Positions 8,358-18,161 of a stretch of 64,000 bases of DNA are shown here, piece after piece (position 1 is the stretch's first letter; each line of letters begins with the position of its first letter). The stretch is from the NCBI RefSeq assembly GCF_040719375.1, contig NZ_JBFDTP010000002.1, forward strand, positions 1,240,001-1,304,000, written 5' to 3'. The stretch comes from Clostridium sp. AN503 (GTDB taxonomy: Bacteria; Bacillota; Clostridia; Lachnospirales; Lachnospiraceae). The position numbers were made by a program, and so were the translations under genes. The notes beneath the pieces were generated by a model. It had not been told where the DNA came from. It saw only the letters and a list, made by a program, of their open reading frames with translations, and searched no databases.

Positions 8358-11300
8358 ATGGGAATAACCAGATTTGTATTAAAGCGTCCGGTTACGGTCG
8401 TTATGGCGCTGCTCTGCCTGATCGTGTTCGGCATTTCCTCGGTATTTAACGCGAAGCTGGAACAGATGCCCGACACGGACCAGCCGATGCTGATCATATC
8501 GGCCAGCTATTCCGGCGCCGGTCCGGAGGATATGGATGAACTGGTGACAAAACCCATCGAGGACCAGGTCAGCACTCTGGAAGGAGTGGAGAGCATGACC
8601 TCGTCCACCAGCGAGGGACGCACCATGGTCATGCTGGAATATGATTATGATACGGATATCGATGAGGCATATGATGAACTGAGCAAGAGCCTGGACAGTA
8701 TCCGGGATCTGCCGGACGATGTGGAACCCCGGATCATGCAGATGAACAACAATGCCCAGGCCAGCATCATGCTGTCCATTGCCAATGCATCCCAGGAGAA
8801 CCTGTACGATTATGTGGACCAGACGATCGTGCCGGAGCTTGAACGGCTCAGCACGGTGGCAGAAGTGGAGATGCGGGGCGGTTCTTCGGAATACATAAGG
8901 GTTGAACTGAACTCGGAACTGATGAAGCAGTATCATGTTACCATGAGCGATATCTCATCTGCCATGAGTGCCGCAAACCTGACCTATCCTTCCGGAAGCG
9001 CGGTGTCCGGGAATCTGGAGCTGTCTGTTTCCACCATGATGGAAAATGATACTCTGGACGATCTTTTGAGAGTTCCGATCACGACTGGCAAGGGTAAGTT
9101 CGTCTATTTGGAGGATATTGCCACTGTCTATACGGCGGAGGAACAACAGGGCGGCGTGTCGCGCTACAACGGGGAAGATACCATCTCCATCTCTATTACA
9201 AAGCAGCAGAGCAGTACGGCGATGGATCTTTCCAATCAGGTAAACAAGGCAATCTCCAGCCTGCAGGCCGATGACGCGGATTTGCAGATCCAGGTGGCGA
9301 GGGATGAGGCGGACACGATCATGAGCTCCCTTAAGGATGTGGCGGTGACCATGGTCCTTGCGGTTGTCATTTCCATGATCATCATATTTGTCTTCTTTGG
9401 GGACTATAAGGCGTCCCTGATCGTCGGAAGCTCGATTCCGACCTCGATCCTTATGAGCCTGATCGTCATGACGCAGGCCGGATTTACACTGAATATCATC
9501 ACCATGAGCGGGCTGGTCCTGGGCGTCGGGATGATGGTGGATAACTCCATCGTAGTGCTGGAAAGCTGCTTCCGTGCGACCGAGGCGGAACGGGACAAGG
9601 GAATCCTGGGCTATGCCAGAGCGGCTTTAGATGGGACCAATGTCGTGATCCAGTCTATTATTGGTTCCACGGTCACCACCTGCGTGGTGTTCATACCGCT
9701 GGTATTTTTAAATGGGATGACCGGGCAGATGTTTGGGGCCATGGGCTATACGATCGTATTCTGTATGTGCGCGTCCCTGTTGTCGGCCATCTCGGTGGTC
9801 CCTCTGTCTTATATGATGTATAAGCCCCAGGAGCGGGATCAGGCGCCCATGTCCAGGCCGATCGTCCATCTGCAGAACGCGTACCGCAGGATGATGCCAA
9901 AGCTTCTGCACCACAAGGTCCTTGTTATGGCAGCTTCCGTGGGGATCATCGCAGCGACCCTCATTCTTGCAAACGGTATGGAGACCGAGCTTATGACGGC
10001 GGATGACACCGGTACGATTTCGGTCAGTATCGAGACCAGGCCGGGACTTTTGTCGGACCAGGCGGATGAGATGCTTGAGAAAGCGGAGCAGATCGTGGCG
10101 TCCCATGAGGATGTGGAATCCTATATGCTCCGTTATAACAGTGACAGCGGGTCGATCACCGCCTATTTAAAGGATGACCGGAAGATGGGGACGGATGAGA
10201 TCGTGGAGCAGTGGGAGAAGGAAATGCTGGACATCGACAACTGCACGATTGAGGTGAGCGCTTCCACATCCATGAGCTTTATGGGACGCAGCCGCGGCTA
10301 TGAGGCCATCATCGAGGGAACGCAGTACAGTGAGGTGCAGGAGGTCAGCAGCCGGATCGTCCAGGAACTGATCGCGCGGGACGATGTGATAAACGTCCAT
10401 TCCAGTATTGAAAATACGGCTCCGGTGGTGGCGGTTAAGGTGGACCCGGTGTCAGCCTCCACGGAAGGGCTGACGGCAGCCCAGATCGGGACCCAGGTGA
10501 AACAGTACCTGGATGGAGAAAAAGTGGCGACGCTGGATATTGACGGGCAGGAGGTCAGTGTGAAGGCTGAGTATCCGGAGGAAGAGTACCGGACCGTGCC
10601 GCAGGTCCAGCAGATGATCCTTTCAAAACCGTCCGGCGGCTATGTGGCGCTGGAGGACGTGGCGGAGATCTATTACCGTGACAGCCCATCCTCCATATCC
10701 AAGTCAGACAAAGCGTATCAGGTCACGATCACGGCAGATTATGCGGGCGGGAATGTGAAGGAGGCCCTGGACAGCGAGGTGGTGAACCCCAACCTGACAG
10801 GGACCATCACCCGCGGCACCAATTCCAGGGACCGGATGATGCAGAGCGAGTTTTCGGGGCTTTACAGCGCCATAGCAGTCGCGCTGTTCCTGGTGTTTGT
10901 GGTTCTGTCGTCCCAGTTTGAATCACCGAAGTTTGCTTTTATGGTGATGACCACGATTCCGTTTTCCCTGGTGGGTTCTTTTGGGCTTTTGAAAGTGACA
11001 GGCGTTACCATCAGTATGACCTCCGTCCTGGGATTCTTGATCCTGATCGGAACGGTCGTGAACAATGGCATCCTGTATGTGGACACGGTGAACCAGTACC
11101 GGGCGGAAATGCCGCTGGAAACGGCATTGATCGAAGCGGGGGCCACCCGTCTGCGCCCGATCCTGATGACCAGCTTGACGACCATCCTTTCCATGATCCC
11201 TATGGCCCTGGCATTCGGGGACAGCGGCTCCACCACCCAGGGACTTGCGGTGGTAAATATCGGCGGCCTGACTGCCGGTGTGCTGGTGGCACTGCTTATC

Positions 11301-11360
11301 CTGCCGGTTTATTATGCACTGATGAACGGCAGGAGGGAGAGGACAGTCTTGGATATTTGA
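8358..11360 (+). CDS. RND-family efflux permease (AcrB/SwrC-like)
   Basis: A 1000-residue proton-driven exporter with a single family-typical architecture. TM1 lies at about residues 10-30, followed by porter domain 1 (about 35-320), TM2-6 (about 325-500), TM7, porter domain 2 (about 540-840) and TM8-12. The proton-relay region in TM4 reads GVGMMVDNSIVVLE (about residue 390-404), with the one Asp followed by Asn seen in Gram-positive SwrC-type pumps. C-terminal SMTSVLGFLILIGTVVNNGI and GATRLRPILMTSLTTIL are typical. It follows the adaptor gene by 3 bp and is followed by two TolC-like genes. Substrates may be lipopeptides, bile acids or drugs; this cannot be read from sequence. Confidence 0.92.
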   Translation: MGITRFVLKRPVTVVMALLCLIVFGISSVFNAKLEQMPDTDQPMLIISASYSGAGPEDMDELVTKPIEDQVSTLEGVESMTSSTSEGRTMVMLEYDYDTDIDEAYDELSKSLDSIRDLPDDVEPRIMQMNNNAQASIMLSIANASQENLYDYVDQTIVPELERLSTVAEVEMRGGSSEYIRVELNSELMKQYHVTMSDISSAMSAANLTYPSGSAVSGNLELSVSTMMENDTLDDLLRVPITTGKGKFVYLEDIATVYTAEEQQGGVSRYNGEDTISISITKQQSSTAMDLSNQVNKAISSLQADDADLQIQVARDEADTIMSSLKDVAVTMVLAVVISMIIIFVFFGDYKASLIVGSSIPTSILMSLIVMTQAGFTLNIITMSGLVLGVGMMVDNSIVVLESCFRATEAERDKGILGYARAALDGTNVVIQSIIGSTVTTCVVFIPLVFLNGMTGQMFGAMGYTIVFCMCASLLSAISVVPLSYMMYKPQERDQAPMSRPIVHLQNAYRRMMPKLLHHKVLVMAASVGIIAATLILANGMETELMTADDTGTISVSIETRPGLLSDQADEMLEKAEQIVASHEDVESYMLRYNSDSGSITAYLKDDRKMGTDEIVEQWEKEMLDIDNCTIEVSASTSMSFMGRSRGYEAIIEGTQYSEVQEVSSRIVQELIARDDVINVHSSIENTAPVVAVKVDPVSASTEGLTAAQIGTQVKQYLDGEKVATLDIDGQEVSVKAEYPEEEYRTVPQVQQMILSKPSGGYVALEDVAEIYYRDSPSSISKSDKAYQVTITADYAGGNVKEALDSEVVNPNLTGTITRGTNSRDRMMQSEFSGLYSAIAVALFLVFVVLSSQFESPKFAFMVMTTIPFSLVGSFGLLKVTGVTISMTSVLGFLILIGTVVNNGILYVDTVNQYRAEMPLETALIEAGATRLRPILMTSLTTILSMIPMALAFGDSGSTTQGLAVVNIGGLTAGVLVALLILPVYYALMNGRRERTVLDI

Positions 11361-11378
11361 CAGGAAAGGAAGTATTAG

Positions 11379-12536
11379 ATGAAAAGATGGGGTATAACAG
11401 GCGCGGCATCTGCAGCCATGTTTCTGATCCTGCAGCCCATGCAGGCCTATGCGGGAAGCCCGGAGTTTGCCTACACGGCTGAAAAATGGGCGGCGCTGCG
11501 GGATGATAAGCTGGAGTATGACGAGATCGCAGACCTGGTGCATGAATACAACAATACAGTGATCCAGAACCAGATCGCTTATAAAGAGGAGAAGGATGAC
11601 GACCGGGATGATGTGGCGCAGGATTACTACGACCGTGCCAATGAGATCTATGATAATATCACGTACCCGGATTCTGACGACGCAAACTACGGCAGCCAGA
11701 TGGCGGCGGCGCTCCAGAATGAACAGCAGGCGGAAGCGCTGATGAAGCAGGGGGATGAGAGCACGGATGACAGCGAGACCAAAAAGCTGGGATACGATAA
11801 GACAGAGGCGGCTCTTGTCAAACAGGCCCAGGGACTGATGATCACTTACTGGAATCAGTACTACAGCCTGGACAGCCAGCGGGAGAAGAAGGCGCAGGCG
11901 GAGGCATCCTATCAGTCGGAACAGAACAGATTGGCAGCCGGCATGTCCACCCAGGCTAAAGTGCTGAGTGCGAAGGAGGCGGTCTCCACGGCGGAGGCCT
12001 CCATCCTGTCGGGTGAGAGCAGCCTGGAAAAGACAAAGGAAAGCCTGTGCCTGATGCTGGGCTGGACTTACGGTTCCGATGTGGAGATCGGAGAACTGCC
12101 GGAACCAGATATGGACCGGATCGCTGCGACGGACATCGATGCGGATATCCAGGCGGCAGTGGAGAATAACTACACTTACAGGATCACGAAAAAACAGCTT
12201 GCCAATGCAAGAACCTCTACAGTGAAGGAAAAACTTACCCAGACTGAGAAAAACCAGAGGGAAGCCATTTCTACCAATGTAAAGGCGGCATATTCCAGCC
12301 TGATCCTGGCCCGCTCCAATTATGAGCAGGCGATAAAGGCGCTTGAACTGGAGCAGACGAACATGGCTTCTGCTGAAAATAAACTGCAGGCCGGCACCAT
12401 AACCAGGACTTCCTACCAGAATCAGCAGTCCGTCTGCCTGACGGCGGAAGTGACCGTGCGCACCCGGAAGCTGGATCTGCTTCAGGCATTGGTGGATTAT
12501 GACTGGGCTGTAGGCGGCCTGGCTGCTGTTTCCTGA
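11379..12536 (+). CDS. TolC-like protein 1 (outer-membrane-efflux fold)
   Basis: A 385-residue secreted protein with a signal peptide ending near MQAYAG (about residue 25). The rest is mostly long Ala/Glu/Lys/Gln-rich helices with the internal repeat layout of TolC family proteins: the first half contains AEALMKQGDE and AAGMSTQAKVLSAKEAV, the second AENKLQAGTITRTSYQNQQ, the paired xAGxxTxxxxL motif of each repeat. AGGAAGG precedes the ATG. It is shorter than Gram-negative TolC and has no obvious membrane beta-strand region. It is the fourth gene of the RND operon and may form a helical conduit through the thick wall. That role is inference. Confidence 0.75.
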   Translation: MKRWGITGAASAAMFLILQPMQAYAGSPEFAYTAEKWAALRDDKLEYDEIADLVHEYNNTVIQNQIAYKEEKDDDRDDVAQDYYDRANEIYDNITYPDSDDANYGSQMAAALQNEQQAEALMKQGDESTDDSETKKLGYDKTEAALVKQAQGLMITYWNQYYSLDSQREKKAQAEASYQSEQNRLAAGMSTQAKVLSAKEAVSTAEASILSGESSLEKTKESLCLMLGWTYGSDVEIGELPEPDMDRIAATDIDADIQAAVENNYTYRITKKQLANARTSTVKEKLTQTEKNQREAISTNVKAAYSSLILARSNYEQAIKALELEQTNMASAENKLQAGTITRTSYQNQQSVCLTAEVTVRTRKLDLLQALVDYDWAVGGLAAVS

Positions 12537-12582
12537 CGGTGGGACGATACTTTTAGGACATTTTGATCCAGCAGGAGGTTTT

Positions 12583-13716
12583 ATGGACAGGAGAAAATTG
12601 GCAGGAAAATTGGCAGCGGCGGCGATCTGTGTATCGGCAGCGGCGGCAACAACAACCGGCTGGAATATCCCGGCATTTGCCGGTGAAGAAGCGGCGATCG
12701 GTGAAGAAGCTGTGGTGATTGAATATGGGAATCTAAGCCAGCTGGTAATGAATAATCAGGATTTACAATCGGAGACGGAGAACTACAACACGACCATTGA
12801 AAATTATCAGAGCCTGTTGAAAAGCCTGGAGGAGGAGCGGGACTATATGAAGTTCCTGGCAGAAAAATACGAGGATGATGCGGATGCAGAGGGTTCCTAC
12901 AAGTCAAACGCAGCAATCCTTAACAATTCCATCAGCCAGATCAACCGCAGGCTGTCGGCGCAGTACCGGAAGTCCGGGACCATATCGGTGGAAAAAATCG
13001 TCGATTCCTACACGATCACGGCTCAGACCCTGATGAATACCTACAACCAGATGGCGCTCAATGTGGATGTGAAGGAAAAGGCGGTCGAGGCGGCCAAAGC
13101 CGCTTATGAGGCGGCGGTTAACAGCCAGGCCTCCGGTATGGCGACCGCGTCTGAGGTCCTGGAAGCTTCCGACAGCCTGGCCAGGGAGCGGAATCTGCTG
13201 GAAGCTTACCGTCAGCAGGAGACGCAGGCGAGATTTGACCTTTTGTCCACGCTGGGGATAGAGGACAGCGGACAGGTGACAGTCGGGAAGATCCCGGAAC
13301 CGGATCTGGAAGCGATCGGCGCCATTGATTTTGAGTCGGACAGGGAAACGGCAGTCAATAATAACAAAACGGTGCAGAACGCCCGCCATGCAAACGCCGG
13401 TACCTATACGGAACAGGCGCGCAAGGCGGGGACAGAGGCGGAGGCCGAAGGGAATGCCAGAGCCTCTATCCAGGCGGCCTGGCAGGAGATCCAGTCCTCC
13501 ATGCTTTCCTATGAGGCGGCGCTGGATTCTTTTGAGAGTGCTTCCATGATCTACCAGTCCTTGCTTCGCAGAAACCAGGAGGGGATGCTGACCCGGGCGG
13601 AATTTTTAGAGGGGGAGGCAGCGTACCTTCAGGCCGGTGCTGACAAGGAAACAGCGTCCATGAATCTGTATCAGGCATGGGAAACGTACCGGTGGGAGGT
13701 GAAGGGCGTCTCGTGA
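12583..13716 (+). CDS. TolC-like protein 2 (outer-membrane-efflux fold)
   Basis: A 377-residue paralogue-like companion of the preceding gene, with a signal peptide (about residues 1-30, ending PAFAGEEA). The mature part is predominantly alpha-helical coiled coil and shows the repeat motif twice: NSQASGMATASEVLEASDSL (about 180-199) and RRNQEGMLTRAEFLEGEAAY (about 327-346). AGGAGG precedes the ATG at 12583, 46 bp after TolC-like 1. Two different TolC-like subunits in one operon suggest a hetero-oligomeric duct or two alternative partners for the pump. Confidence 0.72.
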   Translation: MDRRKLAGKLAAAAICVSAAAATTTGWNIPAFAGEEAAIGEEAVVIEYGNLSQLVMNNQDLQSETENYNTTIENYQSLLKSLEEERDYMKFLAEKYEDDADAEGSYKSNAAILNNSISQINRRLSAQYRKSGTISVEKIVDSYTITAQTLMNTYNQMALNVDVKEKAVEAAKAAYEAAVNSQASGMATASEVLEASDSLARERNLLEAYRQQETQARFDLLSTLGIEDSGQVTVGKIPEPDLEAIGAIDFESDRETAVNNNKTVQNARHANAGTYTEQARKAGTEAEAEGNARASIQAAWQEIQSSMLSYEAALDSFESASMIYQSLLRRNQEGMLTRAEFLEGEAAYLQAGADKETASMNLYQAWETYRWEVKGVS

Positions 13717-13834
13717 CGAGGCTTCCTTTCCGGCCCTTGCGGCAGCTTTATTTCGGGCATCGTCAAATCCGGGATTTTGTGATATACTTATGAAAAACAG
13801 GAACTGTTGAACGCCAGAATCCCGGAGAAGCCTT

Positions 13835-15343
13835 ATGTACCAGTATATCAGAAACCTGTGGCTTTCTATCACAATGAAACAGAAATTAGGTTTTTACACA
13901 GCTATGGTCATTTTGATCATGGCTCTTTCTGTTGTGTTCAATGTACATGTGATGGATTTTGCCCTGGGCGGCTTTAATGAGATCCTGGATGACAATTCCA
14001 GGTGCCATGATTTCCAGGAAGCTATGGAACTGGAGGTCAAGGCATTTGAACGTTATGTCAGGGAGCGCACGGTGGAGAACCGTGAGGAGTATGTGCTGGC
14101 CTGCGTCCGTTCGGAGCGATGTATCCGCTCCCTGCCGTTTGATTATGACCGGATCGGGGAGGAACGCTACGCCCGGACGTGGAACGTGAAAAACGGATAT
14201 GAGAACTACAGCGCGTCACGGGAGGATATCCTGAATATGGATACCCGGAGCGAGGGATTTATCAGCAGGCTTTATAAGGTTTACGGGATGCAGGGATATA
14301 TCCAGGATTATTCCCGCAGACTGGTGCAGGTGACGTTGAAGGAAGGCAACGAGAACTACCAGAAACGGGTGCCGGTCTTTTATAACATGCCTTACCTGAT
14401 CCTTCTGTTTTCCGTGGTGATGATGGTCGTGGCGATCTGTCTGACCCGGCTTTTGTCAGGGACCCTGATCCAGCCCATCCTGCGGCTCGCCCACTGTTCC
14501 AGGAAGATCGCGCGCAACGATTTCAGCGGCGAGGATCTGACGGTCCCCAATAAAGATGAGATGGGCGAGCTGGTCAGCGCCTTCAACAAGATGAAGCATG
14601 CCACTGAGGGGTATATCAATACTCTGAAGAAGAACAACGAGATGGCGGAGCTGTTACATAAGGAGGAGATGGAGCGGGTAGAGATGGAGAAACAGCTGGA
14701 TACCGCCCGGCTGGATCTTTTAAAAAGCCAGATCAATCCCCATTTTTTGTTTAATACGCTGAATATGATCGGCTGCATGGCCAAGCTGGAGGATGCATCC
14801 ACTACCGAGAAGATGATCTTCAGTATGGGCAATCTCTTCCGGTACAATCTAAAGACCTCAGAGCAGTTTGTGCCGCTTGAGCAGGAGCTCAAGGTGGTCC
14901 AGGACTATGTCTATATCCAGCAGATGCGGTTCGGCGGCCGGATCCGGTATGACAGCAGTATCGAGGTGGACGCCGGAAAGGTGATCATTCCGGCCTTTAC
15001 GCTTCAGCCGGTGGTGGAAAATGCGGTCATCCATGGACTGTCAAAAAAGGAATCGGGAGGACGCCTGCATCTTCGGATCTGGCAGACGGAGGAGTTTGTC
15101 ACCATCTCGGTGGCAGATACCGGCCTGGGCATGACGAAAGAGCAGTGCAGGCAGCTGGAGGAGGCGCTTAAGGGCAGGAAGACCTCTCGGGTCGGCATTG
15201 GCCTGGGCAATATCTACAAGCGCATCCACATCCTTTATGAACACGGGGATATGCGGATATACAGCCGCGCGGGCTGCGGAACTGTGGTCCAGATGGTGAT
15301 CCCCCAGGAGGAGCCGCCCGGGGAGGATACAGAAGGAAGCTGA
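13835..15343 (+). CDS. YesM-type sensor histidine kinase
   Basis: A 502-residue kinase. TM1 lies at about residues 19-42, an extracellular sensor of roughly 140 residues follows, TM2 is at about 187-210, then HAMP (LSGTLIQPILRLAHCSRKIA), a linker coiled coil (MERVEMEKQLDTARLDLLKS), the His_kinase internal motif INPHFLFNTLNMIG with the phospho-acceptor His, and HATPase boxes VVENAVIHGL and GIGLGNIYKRI. GGAGAAG precedes the ATG at 13835. It is followed by its AraC-type response regulator and then a TRAP transporter operon. In this family such pairs usually control the adjacent carbohydrate or organic-acid transporter. Confidence 0.9.
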   Translation: MYQYIRNLWLSITMKQKLGFYTAMVILIMALSVVFNVHVMDFALGGFNEILDDNSRCHDFQEAMELEVKAFERYVRERTVENREEYVLACVRSERCIRSLPFDYDRIGEERYARTWNVKNGYENYSASREDILNMDTRSEGFISRLYKVYGMQGYIQDYSRRLVQVTLKEGNENYQKRVPVFYNMPYLILLFSVVMMVVAICLTRLLSGTLIQPILRLAHCSRKIARNDFSGEDLTVPNKDEMGELVSAFNKMKHATEGYINTLKKNNEMAELLHKEEMERVEMEKQLDTARLDLLKSQINPHFLFNTLNMIGCMAKLEDASTTEKMIFSMGNLFRYNLKTSEQFVPLEQELKVVQDYVYIQQMRFGGRIRYDSSIEVDAGKVIIPAFTLQPVVENAVIHGLSKKESGGRLHLRIWQTEEFVTISVADTGLGMTKEQCRQLEEALKGRKTSRVGIGLGNIYKRIHILYEHGDMRIYSRAGCGTVVQMVIPQEEPPGEDTEGS

Positions 15344-15376
15344 AACTGAGATTAGAGACAGAAGGGTACGGAAAGA

Positions 15377-16228
15377 ATGAGTGAAGACAGAAAATACAGA
15401 CTGCTGATCGCAGACGATGAGATGATCGAACGGAAGGTACTCTATAAGACATTAAAGGCCCGGCTGGGGGATCAGTGTGAGATCTTCCAGGCGGAGAACG
15501 GACGTGAGGCGGTCCGCATCCATCAGGAGGAGAAGATACAGATCGCGATCCTGGACATTGAGATGCCGGGGATCAATGGGATCGGTGCTGCAGAAAAGAT
15601 ACGGGAGACGGACCGGGACTGCTGCATTATCTTTCTGACTGCATTTGATGAGTTTTCTTATGCAAAAAAAGCGATCACGGTCCGGGCTTTGGACTATCTT
15701 TTGAAGCCATATGAGGAAAAAGAGCTGATGCTGGTATTAGAAGAAGCCATGCGCCTGACGGAGGAGCGCATGACTTTAGCTGATCCGTCAGCGGGATCTG
15801 CCGTTTTGGAAGCGGCTGCGGCGAAATCTGATCCGTCAGCGGAAGCGCTCTATGAGGATGAACACGCCGAGGTGGAAGCGGCGCGGCTCTCCAGGGTGAT
15901 GAGTATGATATCCGGCTATATCCGGGAGCATTATATGCACGAATTCTCCATGCAGGATGTGGCCCGGATCATGAATTATTCGGAGGCGTATTTCTGCAAG
16001 CTGTTCAAACAGTGCTTCGGACAGAATTTCACTTCCTACCTTACGGAGTACAGGGTTAATGAGGCGAAAAAGATGCTGGAACAGCCCACGGTCAACGTAA
16101 AAGAAGTGGGAAAGGCGGTGGGGTATGGTGATGCCAATTACTTTGCGAAGGTTTTTAAAAGGATCACAGGCCAGAGCCCCACGGAATACCGGCAGGAGAT
16201 ATTTCAGAAAATGCCTCCGTCATTATAA
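15377..16228 (+). CDS. YesN-type response regulator (receiver + AraC HTH)
   Basis: A 283-residue regulator. Its receiver domain (about residues 6-125) has the DDE acidic pocket, the phospho-acceptor Asp in IAILDIEMPGING, Thr in CIIFLTAFDEFSYAK and Lys in DYLLKPYEEKE. A variable Ala-rich linker (about 130-170) precedes two AraC helix-turn-helix units (MQDVARIMNYSEAYFCKLFK; VGKAVGYGDANYFAKVFKRI; TGQSPTEYR). It sits 33 bp after its kinase gene and 192 bp before the TRAP binding-protein gene, its probable target. Confidence 0.92.
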   Translation: MSEDRKYRLLIADDEMIERKVLYKTLKARLGDQCEIFQAENGREAVRIHQEEKIQIAILDIEMPGINGIGAAEKIRETDRDCCIIFLTAFDEFSYAKKAITVRALDYLLKPYEEKELMLVLEEAMRLTEERMTLADPSAGSAVLEAAAAKSDPSAEALYEDEHAEVEAARLSRVMSMISGYIREHYMHEFSMQDVARIMNYSEAYFCKLFKQCFGQNFTSYLTEYRVNEAKKMLEQPTVNVKEVGKAVGYGDANYFAKVFKRITGQSPTEYRQEIFQKMPPSL

Positions 16229-16338
16229 TGCATAAATTAAATGAGAAAAAATTGTCATATTGTGTGAAGTGCATAAAGAAAAAATAGTGAACAGGTTAAA
16301 ATTGTACTATGATTAACAAAAAATTACCATTTCCATTT

Positions 16339-16358
16339 GGAAAGCGTTAATTTATAAT
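16339..16358 (+). promoter_or_regulatory. Putative promoter with cre-like site before dctP
   Basis: TATAAT lies at 16353-16358. Just upstream, GGAAAGCGTTAATT (16339-16352) matches the catabolite-responsive element consensus TGWAARCGYTWNCW at about 12 of 14 positions. The placement, between the possible -35 region and the -10, would fit CcpA repression of a sugar or acid uptake operon. This is a visual match only. Confidence 0.4.
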
Positions 16359-16420
16359 AAAGATAACGTAAAGATACGTTGAAATGAAATCCAAATATGT
16401 ATTAGAGGAGGAACAGCAAC

Positions 16421-17518
16421 ATGAAAAAAAGATTTGTAAGCGCAGCGCTGTGCGCAGCAATGGTAGCAGGTTCTCTTGCGGGATGTGGTTTAAAGACCCC
16501 GGAGACAACCACCGCAGCAGCAACCGAGGCAGCTAAGACCGAGGCAGCAAAAGAGGGTGAGACCACCGCAGAGGCAGCAGCTCCGGCTGAGTCCGCAGAA
16601 GCAGAGGTTACCCTGGTTATGGCAGAGGTTAACCCGTTAGACACCATCGTTGGCCAGACTGATACCGCTTTTAAAGAGAAGGTAGAGGAGCTGTCCGGCG
16701 GCAAGATCAAGATTGACTTACAGGCAAGCGGCGTGCTTGGTTCTGAGAACGATGTTCTGGATACCATGCTGGGCGGCGGCGGCACCATCGATATGTCCCG
16801 TATCTCCGCATTTGCACTGACCAGCTACGGCGGTGAGAAGTCCTCTCTGCTGTCCGTACCGTATACATTTGTAAACCGTCAGCATTTCTGGAACTTCGCT
16901 GAGAGCGATCTGGCGTCTGAGTTCCTTATGGAGCCGCACGAGAACGGCGCTGGCGTAAGAGGCCTGTTCTATGGCGAGGAAGGTTTCCGTCACTTCTTTA
17001 CCGTAAAAGAAGTTAAGAGCCTTGAGGACTTAAAGGGCATGAAGCTTCGTGTGTCCAACGACCCGATCATGAACGGCATGGTAGAAGGTCTTGGCGCAAG
17101 CCCGACCGTAGTATCCTTCAACGAGCTGTACTCTGCACTGCAGACCGGCGTTGTTGACGGCGCTGAGCAGCCGATCGCAAACTACAAGTCCAACGCATTC
17201 CCAGAGGTTGCCAACAACCTGATCCTGGACGGCCATACCCTTGGCGCAATCCAGGTTATCATCACCGACGAGGCCTGGGACAAACTGACCGAAGAGCAGC
17301 AGAACATCCTGATGGAAGCTGGTAAGTACGCTTCTGAGTACAACAAGAAGATCTCTGAGGAAGCTGAGAACAAGGTTCTTGAAGAGCTGAAGGCAGAGGG
17401 CTGCAACGTTGTTGAGGTTACCGACATCGCTCCGTGGCAGGAAGCTTGTAAGGACATCATCGAGTCCTCTACTGCCAACAACAAAGAGCTGTATCAGCAG
17501 ATCCTGGATCTGAAATAA
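16421..17518 (+). CDS. dctP: TRAP transporter substrate-binding protein (DctP family), lipoprotein
   Basis: A 365-residue extracytoplasmic receptor that captures an organic acid or sugar acid for the DctQM permease. The signal peptide ends in the lipobox LAGC (Cys about 22). A Thr/Ala/Glu-rich linker (about 25-65) tethers the lobes. Family motifs include VEELSGGKIKIDLQASGVLG, the arginine-bearing LKGMKLRVSNDPIM where the conserved Arg binds the substrate carboxylate, and NELYSALQTGVVDGAEQPI. AGGAGG precedes the ATG. YesM/YesN lie upstream and dctQ downstream, beyond a terminator-like hairpin that would keep receptor mRNA in excess. Confidence 0.9.
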   Translation: MKKRFVSAALCAAMVAGSLAGCGLKTPETTTAAATEAAKTEAAKEGETTAEAAAPAESAEAEVTLVMAEVNPLDTIVGQTDTAFKEKVEELSGGKIKIDLQASGVLGSENDVLDTMLGGGGTIDMSRISAFALTSYGGEKSSLLSVPYTFVNRQHFWNFAESDLASEFLMEPHENGAGVRGLFYGEEGFRHFFTVKEVKSLEDLKGMKLRVSNDPIMNGMVEGLGASPTVVSFNELYSALQTGVVDGAEQPIANYKSNAFPEVANNLILDGHTLGAIQVIITDEAWDKLTEEQQNILMEAGKYASEYNKKISEEAENKVLEELKAEGCNVVEVTDIAPWQEACKDIIESSTANNKELYQQILDLK

Positions 17519-17577
17519 ATCTTACTTAAAATGCAGTAACGTTTCACGTTGATAAGTCTTTTGGGAAAGAGGCTAAA

Positions 17578-17617
17578 GGGCACAGAGGTCACAATTCGCT
17601 TCTGTGCCCGGTTTTTT
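17578..17617 (+). terminator. Intercistronic terminator/attenuator between dctP and dctQ
   Basis: GGGCACAGAGG and its complement CTTCTGTGCCC form an 11-bp stem followed by GGTTTTTT. Placed between the binding-protein and permease genes, it should reduce downstream transcription, giving more receptor than permease. Confidence 0.75.
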
Positions 17618-17633
17618 GAAAGGGGATAAAAGT

Positions 17634-18161
17634 ATGCCAGCAATTTTTGAAAAGATTGACAAAATCAAGCCAGCATATGATATGACATATAAATTCGTTA
17701 TGTTTATCTGTAAAGTGCTTCTGGTTGTCGATATTGCGATCACCTGTATGTCCGTTGCAGGGCGTTACATTCCGTTCATACCGGACCCGGCATGGAGTGA
17801 GGAAGTGGTCCTGACCTGTATGTCCTATATGGCGGTGCTTTCTGCCGCGCTTGCGATCCGCAGAGGCGCTCATATCCGTATGACTGCTCTGGATCCGTAT
17901 TTACCGAAAAATCTTGTGAAAGCTCTGGACATCATTGCAGATTTTGCAGTGCTGATCCTGTCTGTTATTATGATTACCGTGGGCTGGCAGTATGCCTCCG
18001 GTATCGGTTCAAAAGGCTCTTATGTCAGTATGCCGAACGTGTCCAGGTTCTGGATGTATTTCCCGGTCCCGCTGGCAGGCGTGGCAATGCTGATCTTTGA
18101 ACTTGAGGCATTATACAACCATATTAAGGGAATCTTTGTAAAGGAGGGAACAGAGGCATGA
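17634..18161 (+). CDS. dctQ: TRAP transporter small permease (DctQ family)
   Basis: A 175-residue membrane protein with four predicted transmembrane helices (about residues 22-42, 55-72, 95-118 and 138-160). It has the family's PWSEEVVLTCMSYMAVLSAA-like stretch (AWSEEVVLTCMSYMAV), where the Glu-Glu pair after Trp-Ser is conserved, and AIRRGAHIRM. AAAGGGG precedes the ATG at 17634, chosen over an upstream start. Its stop overlaps the dctM ATG by 4 nt. With DctM it forms the sodium-coupled permease. Confidence 0.88.
   Translation: MPAIFEKIDKIKPAYDMTYKFVMFICKVLLVVDIAITCMSVAGRYIPFIPDPAWSEEVVLTCMSYMAVLSAALAIRRGAHIRMTALDPYLPKNLVKALDIIADFAVLILSVIMITVGWQYASGIGSKGSYVSMPNVSRFWMYFPVPLAGVAMLIFELEALYNHIKGIFVKEGTEA

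Noticed and set aside
16248..16305. AAAATTGT repeated at 16248 and 16298 as a YesN-1 operator
   Set aside because: 50-bp separation and low-complexity AT sequence make it indistinguishable from chance.
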